DNA of 45,519 bases from Rhizobium sp. Q54. Lineage in GTDB: Bacteria > Bacteroidota > Bacteroidia > Flavobacteriales > Flavobacteriaceae. Positions 18,223 through 26,562 of the stretch are shown here, one piece after another. The notes beneath the pieces were generated by a model. It did not search any database and had not been told where the DNA came from. It saw only the letters and a program-made list of their open reading frames with translations. The stretch spans positions 1 to 45,519 of the forward strand of contig CALQAH020000014.1 in NCBI GenBank assembly GCA_943328505.2. Direction: 5' to 3'. The position numbers and the translations under genes were made by a program. Position 1 is the first letter of the stretch. The number at the start of each line of letters is the position of its first letter.

Positions 18223-19764
18223 TTAAACGGTTCTTTTACCTAAATCCATTAATTTTTTAGCATAAAATGCAGATTTATTAAATTGCAATTGTCTATAAAA
18301 TAGTTTCAAAAATCGCAATGGAATAGTCCATTTTGAACCTTTAAATAAATAAAACGAAAAATATTTATGACGGTATTCATTAACTAATTCAGGACCAAAA
18401 TGTTTGTAATTATAATACATTATTGTTGGACTAGGAACGGGTCGAATCCATTTTACTGGTGTATCTAATTCCCAAGGTTGCTTCTTGCGTTTCTTTCCCA
18501 TAACCATTGCCTGATTTCCCCAAAAACGATAACCGCCAACGGCTGGTTTCAAATGCAAATTAGTTGAAAAAGGGTTTTGCATAACTACAACTCCAATTTT
18601 AGTAAGTGACATTCCAAAATCATTGTCTTCACCATAACCTCCGTCAAAGTTAATATCATTGCCAACTAATTGAGTGACAAATTCTCTTTTAACACAATTA
18701 TTGGCATTATTAAAAATTTGAGCTGCACCTGCTAAAAATCTTGTACTGCCATAATTTTCAAGTTTTGATTTTAAATCATCAAGGTTTTGTTTTTGATTAT
18801 CGGCACGAATATCCAAACCGTTACAAGCATCAGCATTGTATGTTTGCAGAAAACGAATGTGATTTTCAATATAATTGGTTGGAATTCTAATATCATCATC
18901 ACCAAATACAATATAATCTCCTGTTGCCAATTCAATTGCTTCGTTTCTTGCTCTACAACTTCCTTTGGTCTCTTGCCATTTTATTTTTAATTCAAAAGGG
19001 TAATTTTTTGTATGGTATAAACTTTCATCTCTTTGATTTTCTGGAGTTGCATCAACAACAACAACTTGAGTTGGCTTATACGTTTGCAAAGCTAAATCAT
19101 CTAACAATTGCAACGTAAAATCTTGTCGCAACATGGTTGGAATAATATAACTCACACTAGGATTTCCTGTAATTTCTTTTAACTCTCTTGGTTTGACAAT
19201 AGTTTTAGTACTTGAAAGTTTAAAATTGTTTTTAGCATAGAAAAAAGCATTCCATTCCTTTATCTTCCAAAAACCCTGGCGATAAATCATAAAAAGAGAA
19301 TGGTCAATTTTAAAGTTCTTTCTAAAGAAAACATATCTGTCTTTTGCAGTTATTGGCTGTTTAATTGTTTCCTGAACTGCAAAAAGTCCTTTTATATAAA
19401 GTGGCACAACACCTCGAAATCTTAAAGCGTTGTATCCTAAATCAAAAGCCTGCATTTCGGGATTTTTAAAATCACAATCAAAACCTCCTAAAGTTTCCCA
19501 AACGGATTTTCTGATGGCAAATTGATAGGGATTTATTCTCCAACTAATACATTGGTCAAGATTGTCAAAATCGTTTATGAACCAAAAAAAAGTAGCTGTT
19601 TGGTAAACTAATTCTGGAAATGCATTTTTATATCCTTGTTCAAATGAACTGTGCCAAATATCACCAACACCATTGGAGATTTCTTCCAACATAGCAAGAT
19701 TTGGAGTTCCTGTGTAGAGAATAATTTCTCCCTTATTAGTAAGATGTTCTTTAAATGTAAACAT
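18223..19764 (-). CDS. Two-part glycosyltransferase, GT2 domain C-terminal
   Basis: 513 residues. Residues about 200-420 form a full GT2 domain (VSYIIPTMLRQDFTLQLLDDL, VVVDATPENQ, IVFGDDDIRIP as DxD, YGEDNDFGMSL). The first 190 residues lack a nucleotide site and DxD but carry a GT2-like acceptor-side segment (NPYQFAIRKSVWETLGGFDCDF). They look like half of a second GT-A domain or a family-specific extension. No upstream extension is possible, because the previous gene ends 2 nt before the ATG. The linkage made is unknown. Confidence 0.82.
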   Translation of the reverse strand: MFTFKEHLTNKGEIILYTGTPNLAMLEEISNGVGDIWHSSFEQGYKNAFPELVYQTATFFWFINDFDNLDQCISWRINPYQFAIRKSVWETLGGFDCDFKNPEMQAFDLGYNALRFRGVVPLYIKGLFAVQETIKQPITAKDRYVFFRKNFKIDHSLFMIYRQGFWKIKEWNAFFYAKNNFKLSSTKTIVKPRELKEITGNPSVSYIIPTMLRQDFTLQLLDDLALQTYKPTQVVVVDATPENQRDESLYHTKNYPFELKIKWQETKGSCRARNEAIELATGDYIVFGDDDIRIPTNYIENHIRFLQTYNADACNGLDIRADNQKQNLDDLKSKLENYGSTRFLAGAAQIFNNANNCVKREFVTQLVGNDINFDGGYGEDNDFGMSLTKIGVVVMQNPFSTNLHLKPAVGGYRFWGNQAMVMGKKRKKQPWELDTPVKWIRPVPSPTIMYYNYKHFGPELVNEYRHKYFSFYLFKGSKWTIPLRFLKLFYRQLQFNKSAFYAKKLMDLGKRTV

Positions 19765-19766
19765 TA

Positions 19767-20918
19767 TTATTTTTTGATTAGTATGCTTTCGTAAAAAGCC
19801 AAACTTTTTTTAGCAATTACTTCAATACTAAATTTTTCTATTACTTTTTTTCTAGCTTCCATTCCAAATTGCTCTCGCAAAATTGGATTACTTAGCAGTT
19901 CTACAATTTTTTGAGCAAAAACCATGTGATCTTTTGGATGAACTAAATATCCATTTTTTTCGTCGTCTATTACCTCAGTTGCCCAACCAATATTTGATGC
20001 AACTATTGCTTTTTTCATTGCCAATGCTTCAATCCATGAAACGGGTAACGCTTCGGCAAAAGTAGGAAAAACACAAACTGTTGCTTCATTTATATGTCTA
20101 TTAATTTCATGATAAGGGACACTTCCTAAATAACTAACATTTTGAATACTTTCTTTGGTAAATAATTGTTGCATCATCTGCCAAGTTGAAGTGTTTCCTG
20201 AGATAATATCGGATGCATCTTTACCTATTAAAATGAGTTTAGCTTCATTGTTTGATTTAAATACTTCATTAAAAATAAGTGGCAATTCTAGCAAACCTTT
20301 TTTTCTAATTAAGGTTCCAAAATAAAGAATTGTATTGTTGCTATTTTTTATCAAACTATCGTCAGAATTGAATTTTTCAACATCAATACTATTAGGTATT
20401 ATTTCAAAATCTCTTTTAAGCGAAAATATTTTTTGGGTACTATCAGCAGTGTATTGACTAACAGATAGCAATGCATTCGCTTTTTGCAAAGCTCTTTTTT
20501 CGTGAAATTTATTTAAAAACTTTACGGGTCGGTTATCTAAATGACAAAAGTAAGTGTCGGATCCATTTAATCGAATCACAACAGGACATTTAGGTTGAAT
20601 ATTGGATGTAATTCCAGTCCAATCGGGTGCTTCAACTATATCTATTTTCTTCTTTATTAGTAATGAGTTTATGAGCTTTTCTATTTTTTTTTGAGTTAAA
20701 AATCGAGATAAACCCTTAAGTTTTACATTTTTAATTTTGTGAAAAGTAATTTCGTTCTCCTGAAAAGATGCATCCTCATTTTGTCCATAAACTAAAACAA
20801 CAACTTGATGACCTAACTGTATCAATCCTTTTGATAAATTCATAATACTCGTACCAATACCACCTGATGTACCAATATTTGGGTGCGGAAATTCGGGTGT
20901 TAGAAAAGCTATTTTCAT
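19767..20918 (-). CDS. Glycosyltransferase family 4
   Basis: 383-residue GT-B enzyme. It has the N-terminal glycine loop (GTSGGIGTSIMNLSKGL), an interdomain region ILYFGTLIRKKGLLELPLIF and the donor-site motif FPTFAEALPVSWIEALAMKKAIVAS (E-x7-E). Full length and typical. A 248-nt non-coding gap lies upstream, the largest break inside the operon, so it may begin a separately controlled segment. Confidence 0.9.
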   Translation of the reverse strand: MKIAFLTPEFPHPNIGTSGGIGTSIMNLSKGLIQLGHQVVVLVYGQNEDASFQENEITFHKIKNVKLKGLSRFLTQKKIEKLINSLLIKKKIDIVEAPDWTGITSNIQPKCPVVIRLNGSDTYFCHLDNRPVKFLNKFHEKRALQKANALLSVSQYTADSTQKIFSLKRDFEIIPNSIDVEKFNSDDSLIKNSNNTILYFGTLIRKKGLLELPLIFNEVFKSNNEAKLILIGKDASDIISGNTSTWQMMQQLFTKESIQNVSYLGSVPYHEINRHINEATVCVFPTFAEALPVSWIEALAMKKAIVASNIGWATEVIDDEKNGYLVHPKDHMVFAQKIVELLSNPILREQFGMEARKKVIEKFSIEVIAKKSLAFYESILIKK

Positions 20919-21166
20919 TGGGTTATTTTTTTATACAAATACTAGCTATGCTTATGGTATTTAATTAGTTAACTAGAATGATTTTTTCTTTTTTCATTAC
21001 AGTAAACCATTAAGTCACTTTTAAGTAACCCATAAAAATCATGAAATACTATATTAAACTTTCTTTAAAATTCTCAGGTGCTAAAATACTACCAGTTTTA
21101 TGAAATAAAGGAGGTTGTGAAGTGTAGTACATAATAATAAAATTCAAAATTTTAAGGATAGAATTA
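20919..21166 (-). other. 248-nt intergenic gap with a 27-codon ORF (21132-21049)
   Basis: The longest gap inside the polysaccharide operon. On the minus strand an ATG at 21132 opens a 27-residue reading frame (MYYTSQPPLFHKTGSILAPE and a further seven residues) ending in TAG at 21051-21049. The composition looks protein-like, but no ribosome binding site or homologue is recognised. It may be a scar of a lost gene or chance. A 10-nt perfect palindrome (TAGTTAACTA) also lies near 20965-20975. No convincing promoter or terminator is seen. Confidence 0.2.
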
Positions 21167-21715
21167 TTAGACATTATTTTGAATATAGTAATCCGACAAA
21201 TCCTTATCAATAGAAATAAATGCTGGCGATAAAACAGTTTTGTTATCAGTTACATTTTCAGTTATAACTGCATTTGCTCCAATGACAACATTGTTACCAA
21301 TTTTAATATTACCAAAGACACCTGCATTTGGGCCAATAAAAACTTTATCCCCAATAATAGGAACTCCCTTTTTTTTCCCATAATTACTAACTCCAATAGT
21401 TATTCCTTGCGATATATTACAATTTTCTCCAATAATCGTGTCACCATGAATCACAATATTTCCAAAGTGACCTATATAAAAACCTTTGCCGATTTGGGTT
21501 CTATAAGAAATATCAATTCCATATTTAACTTTCAATCTTCGAAGCCACAAAAAGAAAAAGAAAAATAACAATCTGTTTTTTCTTCTATATTTTTGTGTCA
21601 TACGGAAAATGGTGATAAATTTTAGACCAGGAATTGGGTGAGAAATAAACACAAAAAACAATCGGCCGAAACTAATTTTATTATAACCATAACGTTTAAA
21701 ATCTGATATAAGCAT
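21167..21715 (-). CDS. Serine-acetyltransferase-like hexapeptide O-acetyltransferase (second copy)
   Basis: 182 residues with a left-handed beta-helix (KGFYIGHFGNIVIHGDTIIG, ENCNISQGITIGVSN, VPIIGDKVFIGPNAGVFG, IGANAVITENV). It is clearly paralogous to the protein at 16666-17220, sharing the DTIIG(E/N)NCNISQG block. The N-terminal region is basic with a long Phe-rich hydrophobic run (RLLFFFFFLWLRRLKVKYG), suggesting membrane association. The usual C-terminal GxPA motif is replaced by LSPAFIS. A surface-glycan O-acetyltransferase role is inferred from context. Confidence 0.8.
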   Translation of the reverse strand: MLISDFKRYGYNKISFGRLFFVFISHPIPGLKFITIFRMTQKYRRKNRLLFFFFFLWLRRLKVKYGIDISYRTQIGKGFYIGHFGNIVIHGDTIIGENCNISQGITIGVSNYGKKKGVPIIGDKVFIGPNAGVFGNIKIGNNVVIGANAVITENVTDNKTVLSPAFISIDKDLSDYYIQNNV

Positions 21716-21725
21716 ACTATTTCAT

Positions 21726-23126
21726 TTACTTTATAATTACTTCTATTGCATTCCAAATCCGTTCTGAAGCCTTTTCAGGTGGATGTTGATTGATGGTCTC
21801 AAACCACTTTTTAGCATTTAAAATTATTTCTTGCGATTGAATATTATCAAGCAATTCATCCATTTTTTGAGCAATTTCATTTGGGTTATTTAACCAAAAA
21901 ACAGCATTTTTATTTGGCATAGAACTGAAGTGTACAAATTTATAGCATTTATGAATATCCCATTTGTTATCTAACTGAAATTCTTGATTGTAATTAAAAT
22001 AGCCACACGGTTTATTATGTGCTGCAAAATCAAAAATTGTTGATGACCCTAAATTAACAACCATTTCACTGTATTCTGCAATGTTAGAAAATAACGTGTC
22101 ATCCTCTTTTAATGGTAAAATAGTATTCCATTTAGTAGTTAAGGGTTTCCATAAAGGATCAATAGGAACAATTATTTCGGAGTATTCTTTTAATACTTCA
22201 TCATACCTATTTGAAAAATCCACAGGGCAACGTCTGAAGATAATTCCTAAGTTGTGATTTTTAGTATTTAAAATTCTAATGGCTTCCGAAATATCTTTTA
22301 AATACAAAGGATCATCAGGACTTGAGGTAATGTCATCTCCTGAAAAACAGATGTATTTTTTATTAGTATCTAAATTAAATTTATCAAAAAAAACTTGTTT
22401 GCTTGTTTGCTTTTTCTCATTAAAATGCATTTCAAATTGAGGTGTTCCTGTTATAATTATTTGATTTTCATTAATATAAGGATAATACAATAACAATTCA
22501 TCCTTCATATATTGACTCCAAACAAAATAAAAATCGGTTTCAACAATCATTGTCGCTTTAGGCAAATTATCCCATGAAAAAATAAAAGTAGCCGTTGGAA
22601 TATTTAAATCTTTTGCAGCTAATAGAGGTGCAACCGATAATATTTGCCTTTGATTGGTGCAAAAAACCATAGCAGGCTTTTCTTTTTCTAAGGTTTGTTT
22701 ACTCTGGTAATAATAAAGTGTTTTTCTTTCCTCAAAAGTAATTTTATGACTTATTCTTTTTAACCCTTTTTTGCCAGAATTCAAAAGAATCAAACAATTT
22801 ACTAAAATACTTTTAATAGTGAATTTTAAATCTCTATACGAAAATGGAAATTTATAGGATTCATAAATCGAATCTTTGGTTTTTTTAATAAATTGATTTA
22901 ATGTCAGTTGTATTTTTACAATTTTATAAACATCCGTAAGTGGATGAGTTTTGGCATTATTAATTTTTATTTCTTTAAACCCCAAATCTTCAATTGAAAA
23001 CATAGTATTATTCCAGAAGATAACATCAAACTCTTTTTCAATGCCAATATCATGAAAATTGGAATAAGCAAAATTTCTTAGTCCAACACCATCTGGAAGC
23101 AGTATAAATATTTTTTTATTTGTCAT
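21726..23126 (-). CDS. Putative GT-B-fold surface carbohydrate transferase, function unassigned
   Basis: 466 residues, not a standard GT4. Features point to the CDP-glycerol/surface-carbohydrate GT-B group: an N-terminal Rossmann-like start (KKIFILLPDGVGLRNFAYS), a mid-region with FIFSWDNLPKATMIV, VWSQYMKDELLLYYP and IITGTPQFEMHF, and a C-terminal half ending with NLGSSTIFDFAAHNKPCGYF. The last resembles the donor-binding loop of teichoic/sialic-type transferases. No family was recognised with certainty. As the most divergent transferase of the locus it is a candidate for the one using the CMP-activated nonulosonic acid. It sits 10-11 nt from both neighbours. Confidence 0.6.
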   Translation of the reverse strand: MTNKKIFILLPDGVGLRNFAYSNFHDIGIEKEFDVIFWNNTMFSIEDLGFKEIKINNAKTHPLTDVYKIVKIQLTLNQFIKKTKDSIYESYKFPFSYRDLKFTIKSILVNCLILLNSGKKGLKRISHKITFEERKTLYYYQSKQTLEKEKPAMVFCTNQRQILSVAPLLAAKDLNIPTATFIFSWDNLPKATMIVETDFYFVWSQYMKDELLLYYPYINENQIIITGTPQFEMHFNEKKQTSKQVFFDKFNLDTNKKYICFSGDDITSSPDDPLYLKDISEAIRILNTKNHNLGIIFRRCPVDFSNRYDEVLKEYSEIIVPIDPLWKPLTTKWNTILPLKEDDTLFSNIAEYSEMVVNLGSSTIFDFAAHNKPCGYFNYNQEFQLDNKWDIHKCYKFVHFSSMPNKNAVFWLNNPNEIAQKMDELLDNIQSQEIILNAKKWFETINQHPPEKASERIWNAIEVIIK

Positions 23127-23137
23127 GAATAATTTTT

Positions 23138-23971
23138 TTATAAACTCCCAATTCTTCCATGATCGGAATAAGACCGATGTACAATAAGGTTATTATCTAA
23201 AGGCTTTTCCGAAAGGAATGTAATATCACAAAAGTAACCTTCTATTATTGGATTTAAACGCCAAGGAATACAACTCTTATGATCTAAAACCCATTCTCTT
23301 TTTTCTAATTGTTTTGTAATTACATCATTCCACGAAGTAATATAGTCCATCCAAAGGTAACCTAATTCCCAAGCTTGTTCTTCTAAAAAAGGGATATTTT
23401 GAAAATCAACCACTCGCAAACCTCCAACATTTTCCTGACTAACAACCCTTGAGCCATCCGACAATTGCAATCCTTTAATTGTGGGTTGTTGAAAATAATG
23501 ACTATCATTAACAATCCAGTTATCAACTGATACTGCTATACTTTTACAAACGTTTTCGATTGTTTTTTCTTTAATTGAAGGGTTAATTTTTACATACCGC
23601 ACCAAATCATAATAACGGTACCAACGCATGCTTTTATACATGCCTAAACCTAGATTGTTTGCAGCTGTTGCAGCAAGTGGATAGTAGTTTCTGGCGAGGT
23701 TATATAAATTGGACATCACGCCATTTCCTCTATATTCTTCATCTAAAAAGCCATTAATCATCCAAGCAATACCATCACAAAAATTGGCACCAACATGACC
23801 AATAATTTTTTCATTGTTATCCAAACAAATAAAAGCACGACCATATTTTGGATCACCATACTGCCATTCCCAAAATTCTTTTTTTTGAAGAGGATGATTT
23901 TTTCTATAAATTCTTTTATAAAAGACTTCTAAACTATCCCAATCTTCAATAGTAGCTTCTCTGAATCTCAT
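23138..23971 (-). CDS. GNAT-family N-acyltransferase
   Basis: 277 residues. The N-terminal half is a GNAT domain (FREATIEDWDSLEVFYKRIY; acyl-CoA loop DEEYRGNGVMSNLY matching R/QxxGxG/A; NLGLGMYKSMRW near the end of the domain). The C-terminal half (about 140-277) is a second, divergent domain without a clear motif. It overlaps the MaoC-like gene by 4 nt, suggesting a shared acyl substrate. In this locus it most likely transfers an acyl group onto an amino sugar; the group is not deducible. Confidence 0.72.
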   Translation of the reverse strand: MRFREATIEDWDSLEVFYKRIYRKNHPLQKKEFWEWQYGDPKYGRAFICLDNNEKIIGHVGANFCDGIAWMINGFLDEEYRGNGVMSNLYNLARNYYPLAATAANNLGLGMYKSMRWYRYYDLVRYVKINPSIKEKTIENVCKSIAVSVDNWIVNDSHYFQQPTIKGLQLSDGSRVVSQENVGGLRVVDFQNIPFLEEQAWELGYLWMDYITSWNDVITKQLEKREWVLDHKSCIPWRLNPIIEGYFCDITFLSEKPLDNNLIVHRSYSDHGRIGSL

Positions 23972-24363
23972 AACATTTTTTTAAGTCGAGCATTGCCTTC
24001 AATTACAATTTCGTTTTTTTGATTTTTACAAATTGTGCTAATAAAAACATGCCCTTTTGGAGATATATCGGTAACTTCTAAAATTGCTGTAATGACATCA
24101 TCATAATAAACAGGTCTAATAAATTTTATTTCATGACTTAAATACACACTTCCTGGCCCAGGTAATTCTTTGGCAAATAATGTTGTAATTAGTGTTAAAA
24201 CTAATGGCCCATGGACTATTGGCTTTTTGAAAATGGTTTTTTCAGCATAGGCTTCATCAAAATGAATAGGGTTATAATCACCTGTTAATTCTGCAAATAA
24301 TTTAACGCTTTGCTTGTCAAATTTTTTTATTGTAATAGCTTGTTGGCCGATAATACAATCCAT
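23968..24363 (-). CDS. MaoC-like (R)-specific enoyl-CoA hydratase
   Basis: 131-residue hot-dog-fold protein with the R-hydratase motif: LTGDYNPIHFDEAYAEKT, with the catalytic Asp and His, then PIVHGPLVLTLITTL. This matches PhaJ/MaoC proteins, which hydrate trans-2-enoyl-CoA to (R)-3-hydroxyacyl-CoA or act in reverse. It is out of place among glycan genes and overlaps the GNAT gene by 4 nt. I infer that it supplies a hydroxyacyl-CoA for acylation of an amino sugar. The domain is secure; the role is inference. Confidence 0.82.
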   Translation of the reverse strand: MDCIIGQQAITIKKFDKQSVKLFAELTGDYNPIHFDEAYAEKTIFKKPIVHGPLVLTLITTLFAKELPGPGSVYLSHEIKFIRPVYYDDVITAILEVTDISPKGHVFISTICKNQKNEIVIEGNARLKKML

Positions 24364-24365
24364 AA

Positions 24366-25292
24366 TTATTTTTTTATATAATTTTTACCTCCTATTAAAT
24401 CATTGCAATCAAATCGTTTCAAAAGTAAATGATTTTCACCAAAACGATTGATACCGGGTTCAAAAGCAAATCCAATTTTATGACCCATTTCCTTTGCGAA
24501 TTCGGGTACTGGTGTTTTACAGGAATCACTATTCCCATATGGATAACTTACTGAAAATGAATTATCATGACCAAATGAATCAATATAGTTTTTGGTGGTT
24601 TCTAATTCCTTTCTTATAACTGAATGGCTTAATAAGCCTAGAGAAAAATGGCTATGTGTATGACTTCCTAACATATTAAAACTTGATAATTCTGACAACT
24701 GTTCTTTGGTCATATACAAATCATTAACTGTATTTTTTGTATCAAAATAATCATAAAATAAGGCATTGATTATTTTAGAATTTTGATCTGTAGTTAATTT
24801 GAAATTTAATAAATATTTAAGGCAAGCACTGTCAAAATCATCATAACTGTAATATAGCTTAGCATTATTCAAGTCTTCTTCTGATAAATCAATATTAATT
24901 TCTTCTGCCAAATTCTTAATCATTTTTAATAATGTTAATGTTGGAATTTGGGAGCGTAATAAATGAATTTTATGAACTTGTGATACTTCTTTTTCAATAT
25001 AATTAATTGAATTTATAAAATATATAGCTTGTATTTTTAACTTATCTAAAATTGGCTTTGCTAAAATATATTGTTCTTTCAAGCCATCATCAAAAGTAAT
25101 TAAAATGAAATTCTTTTCTGATTCTAAAATCGCATCAATATCTTCTATCAATAGGTTTTGATTTATAAATTCGCCAGTTTCTGCTAATTTTAACAACTGA
25201 TTTTCAAACTCCAATGGAGTTACACCAAAAATACTTGGGTAAGGAGCGTCAAAGTTGTTTCTTATATAATGATAATTACAAACTGTAAGCAT
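24366..25292 (-). CDS. Polysaccharide deacetylase (NodB domain)
   Basis: 308-residue carbohydrate esterase family 4-like protein. Motif 1 is ITFDDGLKE (catalytic base and metal Asp) and motif 2 is LGSHTHSHFSLG (metal His pair); VSYPYGNSDSC follows as the motif 3 region. A helical insertion of about 100 residues separates motifs 1 and 2. There is no signal peptide, so it may act in the cytoplasm on a lipid-linked or nucleotide-linked sugar. Its end lies 2 nt before the MaoC-like gene, and its start overlaps the membrane glycosyltransferase gene by 17 nt. Confidence 0.85.
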   Translation of the reverse strand: MLTVCNYHYIRNNFDAPYPSIFGVTPLEFENQLLKLAETGEFINQNLLIEDIDAILESEKNFILITFDDGLKEQYILAKPILDKLKIQAIYFINSINYIEKEVSQVHKIHLLRSQIPTLTLLKMIKNLAEEINIDLSEEDLNNAKLYYSYDDFDSACLKYLLNFKLTTDQNSKIINALFYDYFDTKNTVNDLYMTKEQLSELSSFNMLGSHTHSHFSLGLLSHSVIRKELETTKNYIDSFGHDNSFSVSYPYGNSDSCKTPVPEFAKEMGHKIGFAFEPGINRFGENHLLLKRFDCNDLIGGKNYIKK

Positions 25293-26562
25293 TTTTATTC
25301 TTTTTTAGTTCAATTACATTAATACAATAGGCAAATAGAAAAATCAACATTGGTCTAATTGGAAACATGTATCGTTGCTCCGAATGGAAAACAAAAACAT
25401 ACAATAAACTCCATCCCCACAAAAAAAGAAAAGGTATTGCTAATTTATATTTTTTTGATCTAAATAGATAATACATCATCCAAATTCCGGAAAAAATTAA
25501 AACATAATTTATTAAATTAATATAAATGTGTATTCCGTATTTTACAACCTTATTTTTATTAGATTTTAATAAGGGAGAAATAAAAAAACTTTGAGATTGA
25601 AAAAACTTTAATGAGTATTGTCTTAGTGTTAATAAGGGATTATCAAAAATATCATTTTTAACCCATTGGATATAATAGGAAGTTTTGTCATACTTGTACT
25701 TTGTGCAAATCGAATCTAACTCAGCTCTTTTTTTGAGGTTATTCCAATAATCATTTGAAGCAAATTCATCTCTTCCATGTTGTGGCATCCAATTAAATGG
25801 TTCATCACGAAGTTCAAATCTTGACCATAAAATTTGATTTCTAAAAACAGTGTTTTTAAATTCAAAATCAGATTTGTCTAATTTTTTTTCCATAAAAATT
25901 AAGACCGGTATTATTAAGATAATAGAACCAAAAATCAACTTATAATTTATTTTGAATTTACACAAAAATAGATAAACCATAAAAACACCAATAAACGGAA
26001 TCATATTGGGTTTTATACCATACAAGAGTACCAAACTTAGCCCTAAATAAACAAAGTCTTTTGAACTATATTCGTGGGCATAATTTATTTTTACCCATAT
26101 ATATACAAAAGCTGCGATAGCAAAAAAGCCAAAAGCTTCACCAAGTATTCCCATGGCATAATAGATATGAATTGGGAAAAGACATAATATTAGTAGTGTG
26201 TAAAATTTTGTTTTTTTAGTGAAATCCATGATTGCAAATGCTTTAAAAAGCAATCGAATACTTAAACAAACAAATACACAATTAAAAATGATACCACTTA
26301 GCAAAAACAACTGATCATTATGAAAAGTATAAACGAATGAATAAGGAATTAAATAACAGAAAAGCGTTAAAAATCCTTTTTCAATGTTTATGTTCCCTTG
26401 AAAACCATTTAAAATGTATTTTAATAAATCTAAAATTCCAATATGAATTTGGTCTAAGTCACCAAAAGGTACTGGTTTAAAAGGTAAAAAGTAAAATATA
26501 AAACACAGTATTGCGGTTATTAAAACTGGGTGTTTTACACCAAAATCAATTATTTTATTCAT
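25276..26562 (-). CDS. GT-C-like multi-spanning membrane glycosyltransferase
   Basis: 428 residues with about ten membrane helices and no cytoplasmic nucleotide-sugar motif. The first loop carries an acidic motif (FGDLDQIHIG) and the later part HSEQRYMFPIRPML, as in PMT/GT39-like GT-C enzymes, which use polyprenyl-phosphate sugars on the outer face. It overlaps the GtrB-like gene upstream by 8 nt. The pair resembles GtrB/Gtr-type systems, in which one enzyme charges the lipid carrier and a membrane partner transfers the sugar to the glycan. The exact family is not certain. Confidence 0.65.
   Translation of the reverse strand: MNKIIDFGVKHPVLITAILCFIFYFLPFKPVPFGDLDQIHIGILDLLKYILNGFQGNINIEKGFLTLFCYLIPYSFVYTFHNDQLFLLSGIIFNCVFVCLSIRLLFKAFAIMDFTKKTKFYTLLILCLFPIHIYYAMGILGEAFGFFAIAAFVYIWVKINYAHEYSSKDFVYLGLSLVLLYGIKPNMIPFIGVFMVYLFLCKFKINYKLIFGSIILIIPVLIFMEKKLDKSDFEFKNTVFRNQILWSRFELRDEPFNWMPQHGRDEFASNDYWNNLKKRAELDSICTKYKYDKTSYYIQWVKNDIFDNPLLTLRQYSLKFFQSQSFFISPLLKSNKNKVVKYGIHIYINLINYVLIFSGIWMMYYLFRSKKYKLAIPFLFLWGWSLLYVFVFHSEQRYMFPIRPMLIFLFAYCINVIELKKNKNAYSL

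Noticed and set aside
23968..24363. Ordinary fatty-acid metabolism gene placed by chance
   Set aside because: Overlaps both in spacing and direction with glycan-modifying genes and lies mid-operon; a role in the glycan pathway is more likely, though unproven.
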